DNA from: JALZMG01 sp963844175
GTDB lineage: Bacteria > Actinomycetota > Acidimicrobiia > Acidimicrobiales > Ilumatobacteraceae
Direction of reading: 5' to 3'
Assembly (NCBI GenBank): GCA_963844175.1
Contig: CAWJNE010000015.1
Location: 1-64,000 of the forward strand
Length of the DNA stretch: 64,000 nucleotides
Shown: positions 9,816 through 18,703 of the stretch, piece by piece
Position numbering within the stretch: position 1 is the first letter of the stretch
How the letters are laid out: every line of letters starts with the position of its first letter
Translations under genes and position numbers: made by a program
Notes under the pieces: model-generated
Databases searched by the model: none
Told to the model about the DNA's origin: nothing
Seen by the model: only the letters and a program-made list of their open reading frames with translations

Positions 9816-10892
9816 ATGGCGGAGTTGCTGCACCTGCGTGTCGTCGTCACCCGTGGCCGACGCACGGCGGTGCTCGAAGCGCTCGAGCGGTCGCCGGCGG
9901 TGTGCAACCTGACCGTCTTCGCCGATGCGGCACAGCGACCGGCCGGCGACGTCGTCGAGCTCGACGTCCCGCGAGAGGTCATCAACGGGCTGCTCGACGA
10001 GCTCGAGGACCTCGGTGTCGCCGAGGAGGGCTCGATCACCGTCTTCCACACCGAGCTCACGTTGTCCCGCCACGCCGAGCACGCCCAGCTCGTCGCGCCG
10101 GGTGACCCGTTCGACACCGTGGTGTGGGACGAGGTCTCGGCCAAGTTGCAACAGGCCGTCGACCCGTCTCCCGCCTACCTGGCGTTCTTCGTGGTCGCCG
10201 CGATCATCGCCGCCGGCGGTGTGCTCAGCGACTCGGCGATCCTGATCGTCGGCGCGATGGTCGTCGGACCCGAGTACGCACCACTGGCGGCGATGGCCAG
10301 CGGGGTCCACGATCGCGACGGACGGCTCGTCGCACGCGGCGCGATGACCTTGGGGATCGGGTCCGCCCTCGCGGTGGTCGCCGGGGCGGCGGTCGCCCTG
10401 CTGGCTCGGGCGTTGGATCGGGTCCCGCTCCCGTACGCCCTGGACGACCGCCCGCTGACCGCCTTCATCACCCAGCCCGACCTGTTCACCGTGCTGATCG
10501 CCGCCGCCGCGGCGGTCGCCGGGATGTTGGCCCTGACCCAGGACCGGGCCGGGACGCTGGTCGGCGTGCTGATCTCGGTGACCACGATCCCGGCCATCGC
10601 GGAGGTCGGGGTCGGTCTGGCCTTCGGCAACTTCGACGACGTCTGGGGTGCGCTGCTGCAGCTCACCATCAACATCACGTGCATCGTCGTGGTCGGGGCG
10701 CTGACGCTCGCCGTGCTGCACCGCGGCGACCGCCGGACCCGCCGGGATCCGCATGGCATCCAGCCCGGCGACGCGTCGCTCGGGTACCGTGGCCAGCGCC
10801 ATGGGACTGTTCCGCCGGGCGCCGGATCCGACCGAGATCGAGCGCATGAAGGCCGACGTGGTGGCGCTGCGGGAGGCGATGGACGAGCGTGA
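9816..10892 (+). CDS. DUF389 membrane protein
   Basis: A 358-aa DUF389 protein. The N-terminal about 110 residues form a soluble alpha/beta domain (LHLRVVVTRGRRTAVLEAL). Five to six membrane segments follow, including YLAFFVVAAIIAAGGVLSDSA and ILIVGAMVVGPEYAPL. DUF389 proteins are widespread inner-membrane proteins without an established reaction. The last about 35 residues, after VLHRGDRRTRR, are Arg/Gly-rich, overlap the start of the next gene by 92 bp and look non-native, so the true end may be earlier (an indel is possible) or the overlap may be real. Confidence 0.8.
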   Translation: MAELLHLRVVVTRGRRTAVLEALERSPAVCNLTVFADAAQRPAGDVVELDVPREVINGLLDELEDLGVAEEGSITVFHTELTLSRHAEHAQLVAPGDPFDTVVWDEVSAKLQQAVDPSPAYLAFFVVAAIIAAGGVLSDSAILIVGAMVVGPEYAPLAAMASGVHDRDGRLVARGAMTLGIGSALAVVAGAAVALLARALDRVPLPYALDDRPLTAFITQPDLFTVLIAAAAAVAGMLALTQDRAGTLVGVLISVTTIPAIAEVGVGLAFGNFDDVWGALLQLTINITCIVVVGALTLAVLHRGDRRTRRDPHGIQPGDASLGYRGQRHGTVPPGAGSDRDRAHEGRRGGAAGGDGRA

Positions 10893-11145
10893 CGAGCAGC
10901 GGCGGGTCGCCGAGCTGGTCGCCCGGCTCGACGCCATCGACGCCCGGGTCACGGCCGTCTCGACCGAGCTGGCCAACCAGCTGAACGAGCTCGGCGGCGA
11001 GCTCGACGCCCTCGCCGCACGGCCCGACGACGGTGCCGTCGAGGAGCTGCGCACCGGCCAGGTCCGCCTGGCCAGCGAGCAGGCTCGCTACCAGATCGCC
11101 TTCCGCCAAGACCTCGCCGAGCTCGCCGAGACCCTCCGCCGCTGA
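10801..11145 (+). CDS. small coiled-coil protein
   Basis: A 114-aa, almost entirely helical and charged protein (KADVVALREAMDERDEQRRVAEL and following heptads) with an N-terminal MGLFRRAPDPTEIERM start. No enzyme motif or membrane segment. I start it at the ATG at 10801 rather than at the in-frame ATG 48 bp upstream because the short form has the clean N-terminus. It overlaps the DUF389 reading frame and is probably transcribed with it. Function unknown. Confidence 0.65.
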   Translation: MGLFRRAPDPTEIERMKADVVALREAMDERDEQRRVAELVARLDAIDARVTAVSTELANQLNELGGELDALAARPDDGAVEELRTGQVRLASEQARYQIAFRQDLAELAETLRR

Positions 11146-11161
11146 CCACCTCCACGCCTTC

Positions 11162-11225
11162 CATCGGAGGGTTTGCTGCATCCGAGGGTCAGCTGCGGGG
11201 CCTCCCCTCAACAAACCCTCCGATG
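11162..11225. repeat. palindromic element at convergent gene ends
   Basis: A perfect 14-bp inverted repeat, CATCGGAGGGTTTG (11162-11175) and its complement (11212-11225), encloses about 36 bp that contains a second pairing (GGGGCCTCCCC). It lies between a plus gene ending at 11145 and a minus gene ending at 11260. A close relative occurs at 40961-41040, also between convergent genes, so it is either a bidirectional terminator or a REP-like unit. Confidence 0.7.
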
Positions 11226-11259
11226 CAGGAAACTCTCGGACGGGGTGGGGTGACCGGGG

Positions 11260-14154
11260 TCAGAGGTCGGGTTCCTCCCCGAGGGCGGCGAGGGCCTGAT
11301 CGATGAGGGCTGACGCCTCCTGGACCCGCTGCTCGTACACGCCCAGCCCCTCACCATCTTGCAGCGCCTGCTCGGCGTCTCGGAGCAGCTCGTCGGCCTG
11401 GGCGAGCAGCTCGGCGGGCGACACCGGATCGTTCGGATCGGTCGGCGGTTCCGTCCCCGGCTCGGGTCCTTCGACGCCGACGCGGTCGCCCAGGTCGGCC
11501 TCGAACCCGGGGAACAGCTTGCCGAGCGCCTCGCCCAGCGACGCCCCGAACTGCGACCGACCGCCGTGTGAGGCGATGACGAATCGGTACTCCGTCACCG
11601 TCTGCTGACGATCGGTTCCCTGGGGCACGGCGGCGTAGAACGGGCGGACGTAGATCAGGCCGTCGCCGACCGGGACGAGCTGCAGGTCGCCGTACTGCAC
11701 ACGGTTGCCGCCACCCGTTTGCAGCGTGATCTGCTGGGTGATCGACGGCTCGGAGTCGATCTGGTTGCCGACGGCGCGCGGGCCGTCGGGGAGGTCGCCC
11801 GTCACGACGTAGGCCGTCAAGCGCCCGTACGACGCCGGATCGCTGGACGCCGTCATGTAGGCCTGCAGCTCGGTGCGCTGGTCGGCGCGGGAGAACGGCA
11901 CGAACGGCCGGAGCAGCACGAACTCGTCGTCGCCGTCGCCGGCGGCGTTCTCGAACAGCGTGTAGTACGGGACGAAGCGGTTGGCCGTCGACTCCGAGGC
12001 CAGATCGCTCGGCGCCTGCTGGTCGTCGCCGGGCAGCGTCGTCGACGGCTGGACCGGGGCATCGTCGCCCCGCGGGTCGATGCTGGGCGCCTGGGCCACC
12101 GACCATGCGCCGTCGCGCTCGAAGAAGTCGCCGGGCTGCAACTGGTACTTCGAATACACGTCGGTCTGCACCCGGAAGAGGTCCTCCGGGTAGCGGAGGT
12201 GCTCGCGAAGCTCGGCGGGGATCGACTCGAACGGCTCGAAGAGGTCCCCGAACGCCCCCTGCCACGCCTGGATGATCGGGTCCTGCGGGTCGCTGACGTA
12301 GAACGTGACGGCGCCGTCGTAGGCGTCGACGACGGCCTTCACGCTGTTGCGGACGTAGTTGGCGTCGCGATCCAGGCCGCTGTCCTGCGTGAGCTGCACC
12401 TCGTTGCCGATCCGCTGGCCGTACGGGAACCGGTTGGTGGTCGTGTAGGCGTCGACGACCCACTTCACGCGACCCTCGACGACCACCGGGTAGGGATCGC
12501 CGTCGTACGACAGGAACGGTGCCAGCTTGTCCAGGCGGTCGCGCACGTTGCGCACCCAGAGCATCTGCGAGTTGCTCTCGATGGCGCCCGATCCGAGGAC
12601 GTTGTAGTCGAGGAAGGCCAGGGCGAAGGCGGCACGGCGCACGAACGACGACATCTCGACGCCGGCCTCGCCGGCGTATGGCGGGGCGTCATCGCACGGC
12701 CGCTCGCTCTCGCTCGTGCCGGCGATGGCATAGCCCGACAGGCTCGGGCTGAAGTACAGCTCCGGCCGTTCGACGCCCTCGACCGCCAGGTACTCCGGGC
12801 GGTCGTTGCTCTGCAGCACACGCCCGACCGGGGCCATGATCAACCCGCACCCGCGGGTGTTGATCAGGTGCCGTCCCTGCCAGCTCTGGTTGGCACCCTC
12901 GTCGACCGAGAGCTCACGAGCGGCGATGAGGACCTGCTGCCGCTCGCCCTCGATCTCGTACCGATCGACGTCGAGGTCCTCGATCGAAAGGCCCGAGTCC
13001 TGGCCCTGATCGATCTGGAAGCGCGACAGCATCAACCCCGGGTTGAGCAGCCGCGCGTTCTCCAGCGGCTTCAGGTCGGCCTCGACCTCGTCGGCGGTCA
13101 AGCCCTCGAAGGTGACCTCTTGCTTGTCGATGACCTCGACGCCCATCGCCTTGCGCGTGGCCATGACGTTGCGCGTGATGTACTCCGCCTCCCGGGACTG
13201 CTGGTTCGGGTTGACCACCAGCGACTGGACGACGGACGGGTAGACGAGCTGCCCAGCGATGATGAAGACGAGCCAGAGGACCGACGCGATGACCGGGATC
13301 CGCCACGAGGTCCGCCGCATCGTGGCCAGGTACAGCACGGCGACGAGCAGGGCCACGAGCATCAGCAGCATCAGGGCCGGGAGCTGGGCCTCCACCACCG
13401 CATAGGTGGCGCCCTGCACGAAACCTCGCCGCTCGTTGGTCGTCTCGTACCGCGAGACCCAGTAGTCGGCCGCCTTGAGCGCCGCCAGCACGGCCAGGAG
13501 CACGGCGATGTGGCCCTTCGTGGCCGGGCGGACCGACGGCATCGGCGAGGCGAAGACGACCCCACCGTTGAGCACGTGGGCGAGCAGGGTGATGACGAGC
13601 ACCAGCACCATGGCGATGAACAGCCAGTCGAGCACGAACGTGAGGAACGGCAGCTCGAAGACGTAGAAGCCGACGTCGGCGCCGAACTGGGCGTCGGACA
13701 TGCCGAACGACTGGCTGTTGCGGAACAGCAGCCACGACTGCCACTGCGACGTGGTCGGGAGGGCGACGACGAGGGCCAGGATGCCGGCGCCGATGTAGCG
13801 CAGCAGCCGCAGGCGGTGGCCGAAGACCTCGTGGAACCGCTCGACGTACGGGTGCACGTTGGCCGGGAAGGCGCTGGGTGCCAGTCGATCGGCGATCAGC
13901 AGGTTGATGCCGGCCAGGAGCACGAAGGCGCCGAAGAAGATCCCGAACAGGGTCAGCTTGGCCTGCAGCACCCCCCAGAAGACGTCGGAGCGACCGAGTC
14001 CGTCGTGCCAGAGGAAGTCGATGTAGAACCGGGCCACGGCCCGACCGAACACGACGACGAGCAGGAGCAGCACGCCGAGCGTGATGAGGACGGCGCGACC
14101 GGAGATGCGCCGACGCGCGCCGCGCCGACGGGGAAGATCCGACGCGCGCCGCAC
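11260..14154 (-). CDS. UPF0182 family membrane protein (COG1615)
   Basis: A 964-aa protein. The N-terminal third has about seven hydrophobic segments (the first is VLITLGVLLLLVVVFGRAVA) and the rest is a large extracytoplasmic domain ending in an acidic helix. FYIDFLWHDGLGRSDVFW and the overall order are typical of UPF0182. The mycobacterial homologue (Rv3193c) also lies beside a PDZ/Lon-like protease gene, as here. Role unknown. The start is GTG at 14154, 10 bp after the DivIVA-like gene, so it is the last gene of a three-gene minus operon. Confidence 0.93.
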   Translation of the reverse strand: MRRASDLPRRRGARRRISGRAVLITLGVLLLLVVVFGRAVARFYIDFLWHDGLGRSDVFWGVLQAKLTLFGIFFGAFVLLAGINLLIADRLAPSAFPANVHPYVERFHEVFGHRLRLLRYIGAGILALVVALPTTSQWQSWLLFRNSQSFGMSDAQFGADVGFYVFELPFLTFVLDWLFIAMVLVLVITLLAHVLNGGVVFASPMPSVRPATKGHIAVLLAVLAALKAADYWVSRYETTNERRGFVQGATYAVVEAQLPALMLLMLVALLVAVLYLATMRRTSWRIPVIASVLWLVFIIAGQLVYPSVVQSLVVNPNQQSREAEYITRNVMATRKAMGVEVIDKQEVTFEGLTADEVEADLKPLENARLLNPGLMLSRFQIDQGQDSGLSIEDLDVDRYEIEGERQQVLIAARELSVDEGANQSWQGRHLINTRGCGLIMAPVGRVLQSNDRPEYLAVEGVERPELYFSPSLSGYAIAGTSESERPCDDAPPYAGEAGVEMSSFVRRAAFALAFLDYNVLGSGAIESNSQMLWVRNVRDRLDKLAPFLSYDGDPYPVVVEGRVKWVVDAYTTTNRFPYGQRIGNEVQLTQDSGLDRDANYVRNSVKAVVDAYDGAVTFYVSDPQDPIIQAWQGAFGDLFEPFESIPAELREHLRYPEDLFRVQTDVYSKYQLQPGDFFERDGAWSVAQAPSIDPRGDDAPVQPSTTLPGDDQQAPSDLASESTANRFVPYYTLFENAAGDGDDEFVLLRPFVPFSRADQRTELQAYMTASSDPASYGRLTAYVVTGDLPDGPRAVGNQIDSEPSITQQITLQTGGGNRVQYGDLQLVPVGDGLIYVRPFYAAVPQGTDRQQTVTEYRFVIASHGGRSQFGASLGEALGKLFPGFEADLGDRVGVEGPEPGTEPPTDPNDPVSPAELLAQADELLRDAEQALQDGEGLGVYEQRVQEASALIDQALAALGEEPDL

Positions 14155-14164
14155 GCGCGGAAAG

Positions 14165-16000
14165 CTACCCCTCGGTCAGGACGAGGAGGCAGCGGCACCC
14201 GGGGTCCATCGGCGGCCACTGATGACCCGACGGGAAGGGGGTGCCGAGCGCCACGGCCCCGGCCAGCGCATTGTCCTCGCAGTCCGGTGACGGCGGTCCG
14301 TCGGGGTCGACGATCCATGCCACTGGGGTCCCGACGGAGACGGAGGCGACGGCTCCGGCGACGTGCGACGTGCGGAACACGTCGTCGAGCAGTTCGTCGA
14401 TGCGCTGGGTCTTCCACTCGCGGTAGATCGGTCGCACGCGCCTGGTCACCGCCTCGTTGTTGCCGTCACCCTCGGCGATGGCGCTGGCGAGGCGCGTGCG
14501 CAACGGCGCCACGAGCTGTTCCGCCAGCTGGGCTCTGACCTCGGCGAGCACGCCGCCCGGGCCGCGGGCGTCGATCGTGCCGCCGAGCCCCGCGCCCCCC
14601 GCTTCGGCCGCGGCGACCAGCTCGGCGTCGATGGCGTCGACGTAGCGGGCGCCCTGCTCGTCGGCCTCGGGCACCAGCCCGTCCAGATCGGCGACGGCCT
14701 GGCGCTGGCGCAGGCGATCGAGCACCTCGTTCTGCTCGTCGGCGAGGACGCGCTTCAGCTTGCGGCCGGCGGCCGTGATCAGGGGCACGAGCACGGCATC
14801 GCGCTGGCGGAACGGCGTCTCCTCGAGCTCGTCATCCTCGTCGTCGGCGCCAGTGGCGGCGGTGTCCGCGTCGTCGGTCGAGCCGTCCGGGTCGTCGTCG
14901 GTGACGGCGTCCTCGGGTCGGTTGGCGCGCAGCCGGGCGAACAGGTCGGCGACGTCGGCCGCCGCGTCGTCGTCGTCCACGTCGTCGGCAACGTCGACAG
15001 CGTCAGCATTCACGTCGTCCACCACGTCGACGTGGTCCTCGTCGCGGTCCGCCGTGTCGTCCTCGACCTCGACGTCGACGTCGGCGAGGTCGACGGCGAG
15101 ACGACCGACGTCGTCGTCGGCACCGTCGTAGAGGATCGTCGGCGGTTCTTCGACCTCCGGCTCGTCGTCGACCGTCACCAGGCTGAGGCGTTCCGCACCG
15201 GCGTCGTCGTCGGCGGACGGTGGTGCGGTGGCGGGCATCCGCAGGACGGACTCGTCGATCGCCGACTCGTCACCGACCCGACTGGCCGGGACCATGATCG
15301 GCACCGGGCCGGTCGTCGGCGAGAGGTCGACGAACTCGTCGGGCTCGTCGACCGGCGTCATCTCGGCGACCACGTCGACCGCGACGAGGCGGGCCCGTTC
15401 GAAAGCCTGGACCAGCCGCTCCCGCCCGTGCACGAGGTGCTCGAGCTGCTGGCGGGCCAGCTCCCGCCGCCGGGACAGCTCGCCGAGCACGCGCTCGCGG
15501 TAGGCCCGTGCTTCTTCGACCATCTCCCGGCCCTGCTGCTTTGCCATCGCCCGTTCGGACTCGGCATCGGCCAGGGCATCGCTGCGTCGCCGCGCCGCTT
15601 CGAGGTCGGCCTCCTCGCGCTGACGCTGGGCCTCCTCGGTGGACTCGCGCAGCAGTCGCGCCGCGCTTTCCTCCGCCTTGGAGCGGATCGCGTTGGCGCT
15701 GTCGCGAGCGGCGGTGAGAATGCGCGTCGCCTCCTCACCGAGCAGCTGGGTCACCGTGTCGTCGTCGACCATCGCCTCCGCCGGCGAGCGCTGCTGGGCA
15801 TCGCGCAGCTCGCGCTCGAGGAAGCGCTCGCGCTCCTGCAGGCGGGACAGCTCGGCGGCGACCATGCGCAGGAAGTCGCGGACCTCCTGCTGGTCGAAGC
15901 CGCGCCGGCCCGTGTTGAACGCCGCTTCCGACACGGCCGCCGGCGATGACGGGTCGGGGCGCGAGAAGGAGATGGCCACACCGAAATCGTAAGTGTCCAC
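14165..16000 (-). CDS. DivIVA-like coiled-coil protein with phage-head-like C-terminus
   Basis: A 611-aa three-part protein. The N-terminus (about 28-230) is DivIVA-like: FNTGRRGFDQQEVRDFLRMV then long coiled coil. The middle (about 250-370) is an Asp/Glu/Val-rich linker. The C-terminus (about 380-611) is helical and ends with PDCEDNALAG...F..GHQWPPMDPGCRCLLV, the pattern seen at the end of phage Mu gpF / SPP1 gp7-type head morphogenesis proteins (C-x2-D/C...PP-x-H/D-P-x-CRC). The start is GTG at 16000; a GTG a few codons inside is also possible. It lies between the Lon-like protease and UPF0182 genes, so it may act with them at the membrane. The phage-like reading is from motif memory, not a search. 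Confidence 0.8.
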   Translation of the reverse strand: MDTYDFGVAISFSRPDPSSPAAVSEAAFNTGRRGFDQQEVRDFLRMVAAELSRLQERERFLERELRDAQQRSPAEAMVDDDTVTQLLGEEATRILTAARDSANAIRSKAEESAARLLRESTEEAQRQREEADLEAARRRSDALADAESERAMAKQQGREMVEEARAYRERVLGELSRRRELARQQLEHLVHGRERLVQAFERARLVAVDVVAEMTPVDEPDEFVDLSPTTGPVPIMVPASRVGDESAIDESVLRMPATAPPSADDDAGAERLSLVTVDDEPEVEEPPTILYDGADDDVGRLAVDLADVDVEVEDDTADRDEDHVDVVDDVNADAVDVADDVDDDDAAADVADLFARLRANRPEDAVTDDDPDGSTDDADTAATGADDEDDELEETPFRQRDAVLVPLITAAGRKLKRVLADEQNEVLDRLRQRQAVADLDGLVPEADEQGARYVDAIDAELVAAAEAGGAGLGGTIDARGPGGVLAEVRAQLAEQLVAPLRTRLASAIAEGDGNNEAVTRRVRPIYREWKTQRIDELLDDVFRTSHVAGAVASVSVGTPVAWIVDPDGPPSPDCEDNALAGAVALGTPFPSGHQWPPMDPGCRCLLVLTEG

Positions 16001-16021
16001 CTGGCAGCGATCGCGGATGGG

Positions 16022-17218
16022 TCACTGCGTGGCTGGATCGCCCCCCAAGCGCTCCAGGGCGGCCAGCGCCTCGGTGAGGGTGGCGACGGGGATGATCTCG
16101 ACGTCGTCCCCGGCGACGACCCGAGCCTGCTCCAGGCTCTCGGGGCTCTGGGACGCCGGGACGATGAAGTAGTCGACGCCGACCTGCTTCACCGCCGACG
16201 CCTTCTGCGGCAGGCCGCCGATGGCACCGACGTTGCCCTCGATGTCGATCTCCCCCGTCACGGCGATGTCCTGGCCGCCGAGCAGGTCGCCCTCGGACAG
16301 CTCGTCGATCAGGGTGAGCGTGAACGCCAACCCGGCCGAGGGCCCGCCGATGCGGCCGGTGTCGATGTCGATCTCGAACGGCAGGTCGACCGTCGCCGTG
16401 TCGAAGGGGACGAACCCGATGATCGTGCGCTCCGGTTCATCGGGCGCAGCGATCAGCGGCACCTCGATCTGCTGGGGCTCACCACCGTCCCGCTCGATCT
16501 CCAGGGTCACGACGTCGCCGGCCTGGTTGTCGGCCAACTCCCCGACGAGGTCCTCGACGGTCGACAGCGGCACCCCGTCGATGCTGATGATGCGGTCGCC
16601 CGGATCGAGCGACTCGTCGGCCGGCGCGTAGGTCGTGCACTCCGTCGGGCCGGCCTCGAGGCAGACGAGGTCGGCGACGACCACGTCACCCGCCACGATC
16701 TGCGCCTCGTCGAAGCCGAGCTGGCGCAGGGCGACGTACTGGGCGACCTGCGAGGCGGTGCGCATCATCTGCAGCGAGAGCTGGCGTTGCTGGGTGGGGG
16801 TGACGCGCCCGAACCGCTCCAGCTCCGTCAGACCGACGATCTCCGGTTCGTCGGCGCCGATCCACGAGGACAGGACGCTCTGCGCCGGCTCGCGGATCGT
16901 CACGAAGTAGATCGATCCCTGGCGGTCCTCGTCGACCTCGACGATGCCCTCCAGCTCGCCGAACGAGACCCGGTCGTCGACCGGCTCGGCGGCCGCCGGG
17001 ACCCGGGCGTACGGCGTGGGCTCCATGACCTCGACGGCCGGATCCGCCTCCGACGGCACCAGCTTCTCGGACGTCAGCCCGGCCGACAGGACGGCGGTCA
17101 CGCTGATGGCGAGCAGCACGACGATGGCCACGGTGGCCAGCGGCACGGCCCAGATCCGGTGACGGCGCGACGGGAGCGCGGGGGTGCCCGGATCGGCCGG
17201 GACCTCGGGGGTTACCAT
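16022..17218 (-). CDS. PDZ domain-containing Lon-like (S16) protease
   Basis: A 398-aa protein with one N-terminal membrane anchor (about 22-46), a PDZ domain (about 200-260, LDPGDRIISIDGVPL) and an S16 Lon-like proteolytic domain. The catalytic dyad is visible: Ser294 in GGPSAGLAF and Lys339 in GGLPQKASAV, 45 residues apart as in Lon. The ATPase part of Lon is absent, as is usual for this YlbL/Rv3194c-like family. I start at ATG 17218, because longer frames run into the divergent gene at 17256. It is followed after 21 bp by the DivIVA-like gene. Probably processes membrane or exported proteins. Confidence 0.92.
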   Translation of the reverse strand: MVTPEVPADPGTPALPSRRHRIWAVPLATVAIVVLLAISVTAVLSAGLTSEKLVPSEADPAVEVMEPTPYARVPAAAEPVDDRVSFGELEGIVEVDEDRQGSIYFVTIREPAQSVLSSWIGADEPEIVGLTELERFGRVTPTQQRQLSLQMMRTASQVAQYVALRQLGFDEAQIVAGDVVVADLVCLEAGPTECTTYAPADESLDPGDRIISIDGVPLSTVEDLVGELADNQAGDVVTLEIERDGGEPQQIEVPLIAAPDEPERTIIGFVPFDTATVDLPFEIDIDTGRIGGPSAGLAFTLTLIDELSEGDLLGGQDIAVTGEIDIEGNVGAIGGLPQKASAVKQVGVDYFIVPASQSPESLEQARVVAGDDVEIIPVATLTEALAALERLGGDPATQ

Positions 17219-17255
17219 GTCATGCTGCGTGTCGATCACTGATGTCACCATCCGC

Positions 17256-17549
17256 ATGGCGTGGATCGCCGGGCTGGCGGTCGCCGCGTTGGCGTTGGCG
17301 GGGTGGCGCAAGACTGCCAGAGCCCAACCGAAATCCTCCCGCGACCCCATGCGGCCGGCGCGCCGGGTCCCCTACGAGGTGCAGGTGGTCCCGGCGCCGC
17401 TGTACCGGCCGGCCGGTGTGCTGCGGCGGATCTGGGCGGTCATCGCCAGCGCCGGGCTGACGCTGGTGATCGGGGCGATCATCGCCACGATCGCCGGGTT
17501 CAGCGTCGCCTTCGTCGTCACCACGATGACGGACCTGCTCAAGCAGTAG
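17256..17549 (+). CDS. small two-helix membrane protein
   Basis: A 97-aa protein with an N-terminal hydrophobic helix (WIAGLAVAALALAGW) and a second long one near the C-terminus (IWAVIASAGLTLVIGAIIATIAGF), joined by a basic, proline-rich linker. No known motif. The ATG at 17256 is divergent from the protease start at 17218 with 37 bp between. The next gene (HEAT) starts 4 bp after its stop. Function unknown; the hydrophobic pattern and reading frame quality support a real gene. Confidence 0.6.
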   Translation: MAWIAGLAVAALALAGWRKTARAQPKSSRDPMRPARRVPYEVQVVPAPLYRPAGVLRRIWAVIASAGLTLVIGAIIATIAGFSVAFVVTTMTDLLKQ

Positions 17550-17553
17550 TTCG

Positions 17554-18165
17554 GTGACTTCGCGCCCGACGCCGCGCACCGTCGCCGTGGCCGGGCACAC
17601 CGGCGACGCCGGGCTCGCCCGCCAGGCGCTCGCCGACCCGGACCCGGCGGTCAGGGCGACGGCCCTCGCCGCGCTGGAGCGCCTCGGTGTGCTCACTGAT
17701 CACGAGCTGGCCGTCGGACTGGCCGACGGAGACCCGGCGGTGCGCCGGCGGGCGGCCGAGGTGGCGGCTGGGCATGCCGGGGTCGACTTGCTCCCTGCGC
17801 TGGCCGACCCCGACCCGGCGGTGGCTGAGGCGGCGGCGTGGGCCTGCGGCGAGCGGACCGTGGTCCCCGATGCCCTCCTCGGCGCGCTGATCGAGCTGGC
17901 GGTGGGACGTGGCACTGGCCGGGAGCCGTTGGTGCGCGAGTCGGCGATCGCCGCCCTCGGCGCGCTGGGCGACGACCGCGGCCTCGACGCCGTGCTCGCC
18001 GGCACGAGCGACAAGCCGGCGATCAGACGGCGGGCGGTGCTGGCGCTGGCGCCGTTCCTCGACCCGGATCACCCACGGGCCTCCGAGGTCGGCGAAGCGC
18101 TCGGCCGGGCCCGCACGGACCGCGACTGGCAGGTCCGCCAGGCCGCCGACGACCTCACGACATAG
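17554..18165 (+). CDS. HEAT-repeat protein
   Basis: A 203-aa protein made of about six HEAT/PBS-lyase-type repeats. The repeated core is DPDPAVRATALAALERLG, with copies beginning at roughly residues 27, 58, 84, 125 and 155. Such folds act as protein-interaction scaffolds. GTG start at 17554, 4 bp after the small membrane protein. It converges on a GNAT gene with 17 bp between stops. Partner unknown. Confidence 0.8.
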   Translation: MTSRPTPRTVAVAGHTGDAGLARQALADPDPAVRATALAALERLGVLTDHELAVGLADGDPAVRRRAAEVAAGHAGVDLLPALADPDPAVAEAAAWACGERTVVPDALLGALIELAVGRGTGREPLVRESAIAALGALGDDRGLDAVLAGTSDKPAIRRRAVLALAPFLDPDHPRASEVGEALGRARTDRDWQVRQAADDLTT

Positions 18166-18182
18166 ATCCCGCCTCCGGACGG

Positions 18183-18614
18183 TCAGAGCGTCAGCCGGTA
18201 GAAGTTGGTGTCCCGGCGTTGGAAGCCGATGCGCTGGTACAGCCGGTTGGCCGACTCCCGCGACGGGCGGCTCGTCAAGCTGACGTCCTTGGCGCCACGT
18301 CGCCTCGCTTCGTCGACGGCAGCGCGGCTCAGCGCCTCGCCGACCCCGTGGCCACGGGCCGCATCGTCGACCACCACGTCCTCGATCCATGCCTTCAGCC
18401 CGGTCGGGATGCGGTACGTGGCGAGCGTCAGCGTGCCGGCGATCCGACGGTCGACCCGGGCCACGAACAGGGCGCAGCCCGCCGACCCGACGATGGCCGC
18501 CAGCTCGTCGCGGCGCGGCGGTGGCGACGAGGAGGACAGCTGCGGGATCAGCCGCTGGAACGCCTCGACGAGCTCGTCCGTCACGGACGTCGCGATCTCG
18601 ATGGTGCACGTCAC
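18183..18614 (-). CDS. GNAT family N-acetyltransferase
   Basis: A 143-aa GNAT fold. The acetyl-CoA pyrophosphate loop is in VVVDDAARGHGVGEALSRA, preceded by the beta strand WIEDVVVD, and the C-terminal strand has RLYQRIGFQRRDTNFYR. The acceptor is unknown. The start is probably the GTG at 18614, after GGAG; an in-frame ATG at 18671 would add 19 non-conserved residues. Convergent with the HEAT gene. Confidence 0.85.
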   Translation of the reverse strand: MTCTIEIATSVTDELVEAFQRLIPQLSSSSPPPRRDELAAIVGSAGCALFVARVDRRIAGTLTLATYRIPTGLKAWIEDVVVDDAARGHGVGEALSRAAVDEARRRGAKDVSLTSRPSRESANRLYQRIGFQRRDTNFYRLTL

Positions 18615-18703
18615 GAGCTCCGCACTGTACGGACTCCGGCGCGCCCGGACCGGCCCGCCCGGGATGGCCACGGCCCGCGCACGGCGTCGTAGGGTCCTCG
18701 GTC

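Noticed and set aside
14165..16000. Prophage remnant suggested by the head-morphogenesis-like C-terminus
   Set aside because: No portal, terminase, tail or integrase genes are nearby, and both neighbours are chromosomal core genes.
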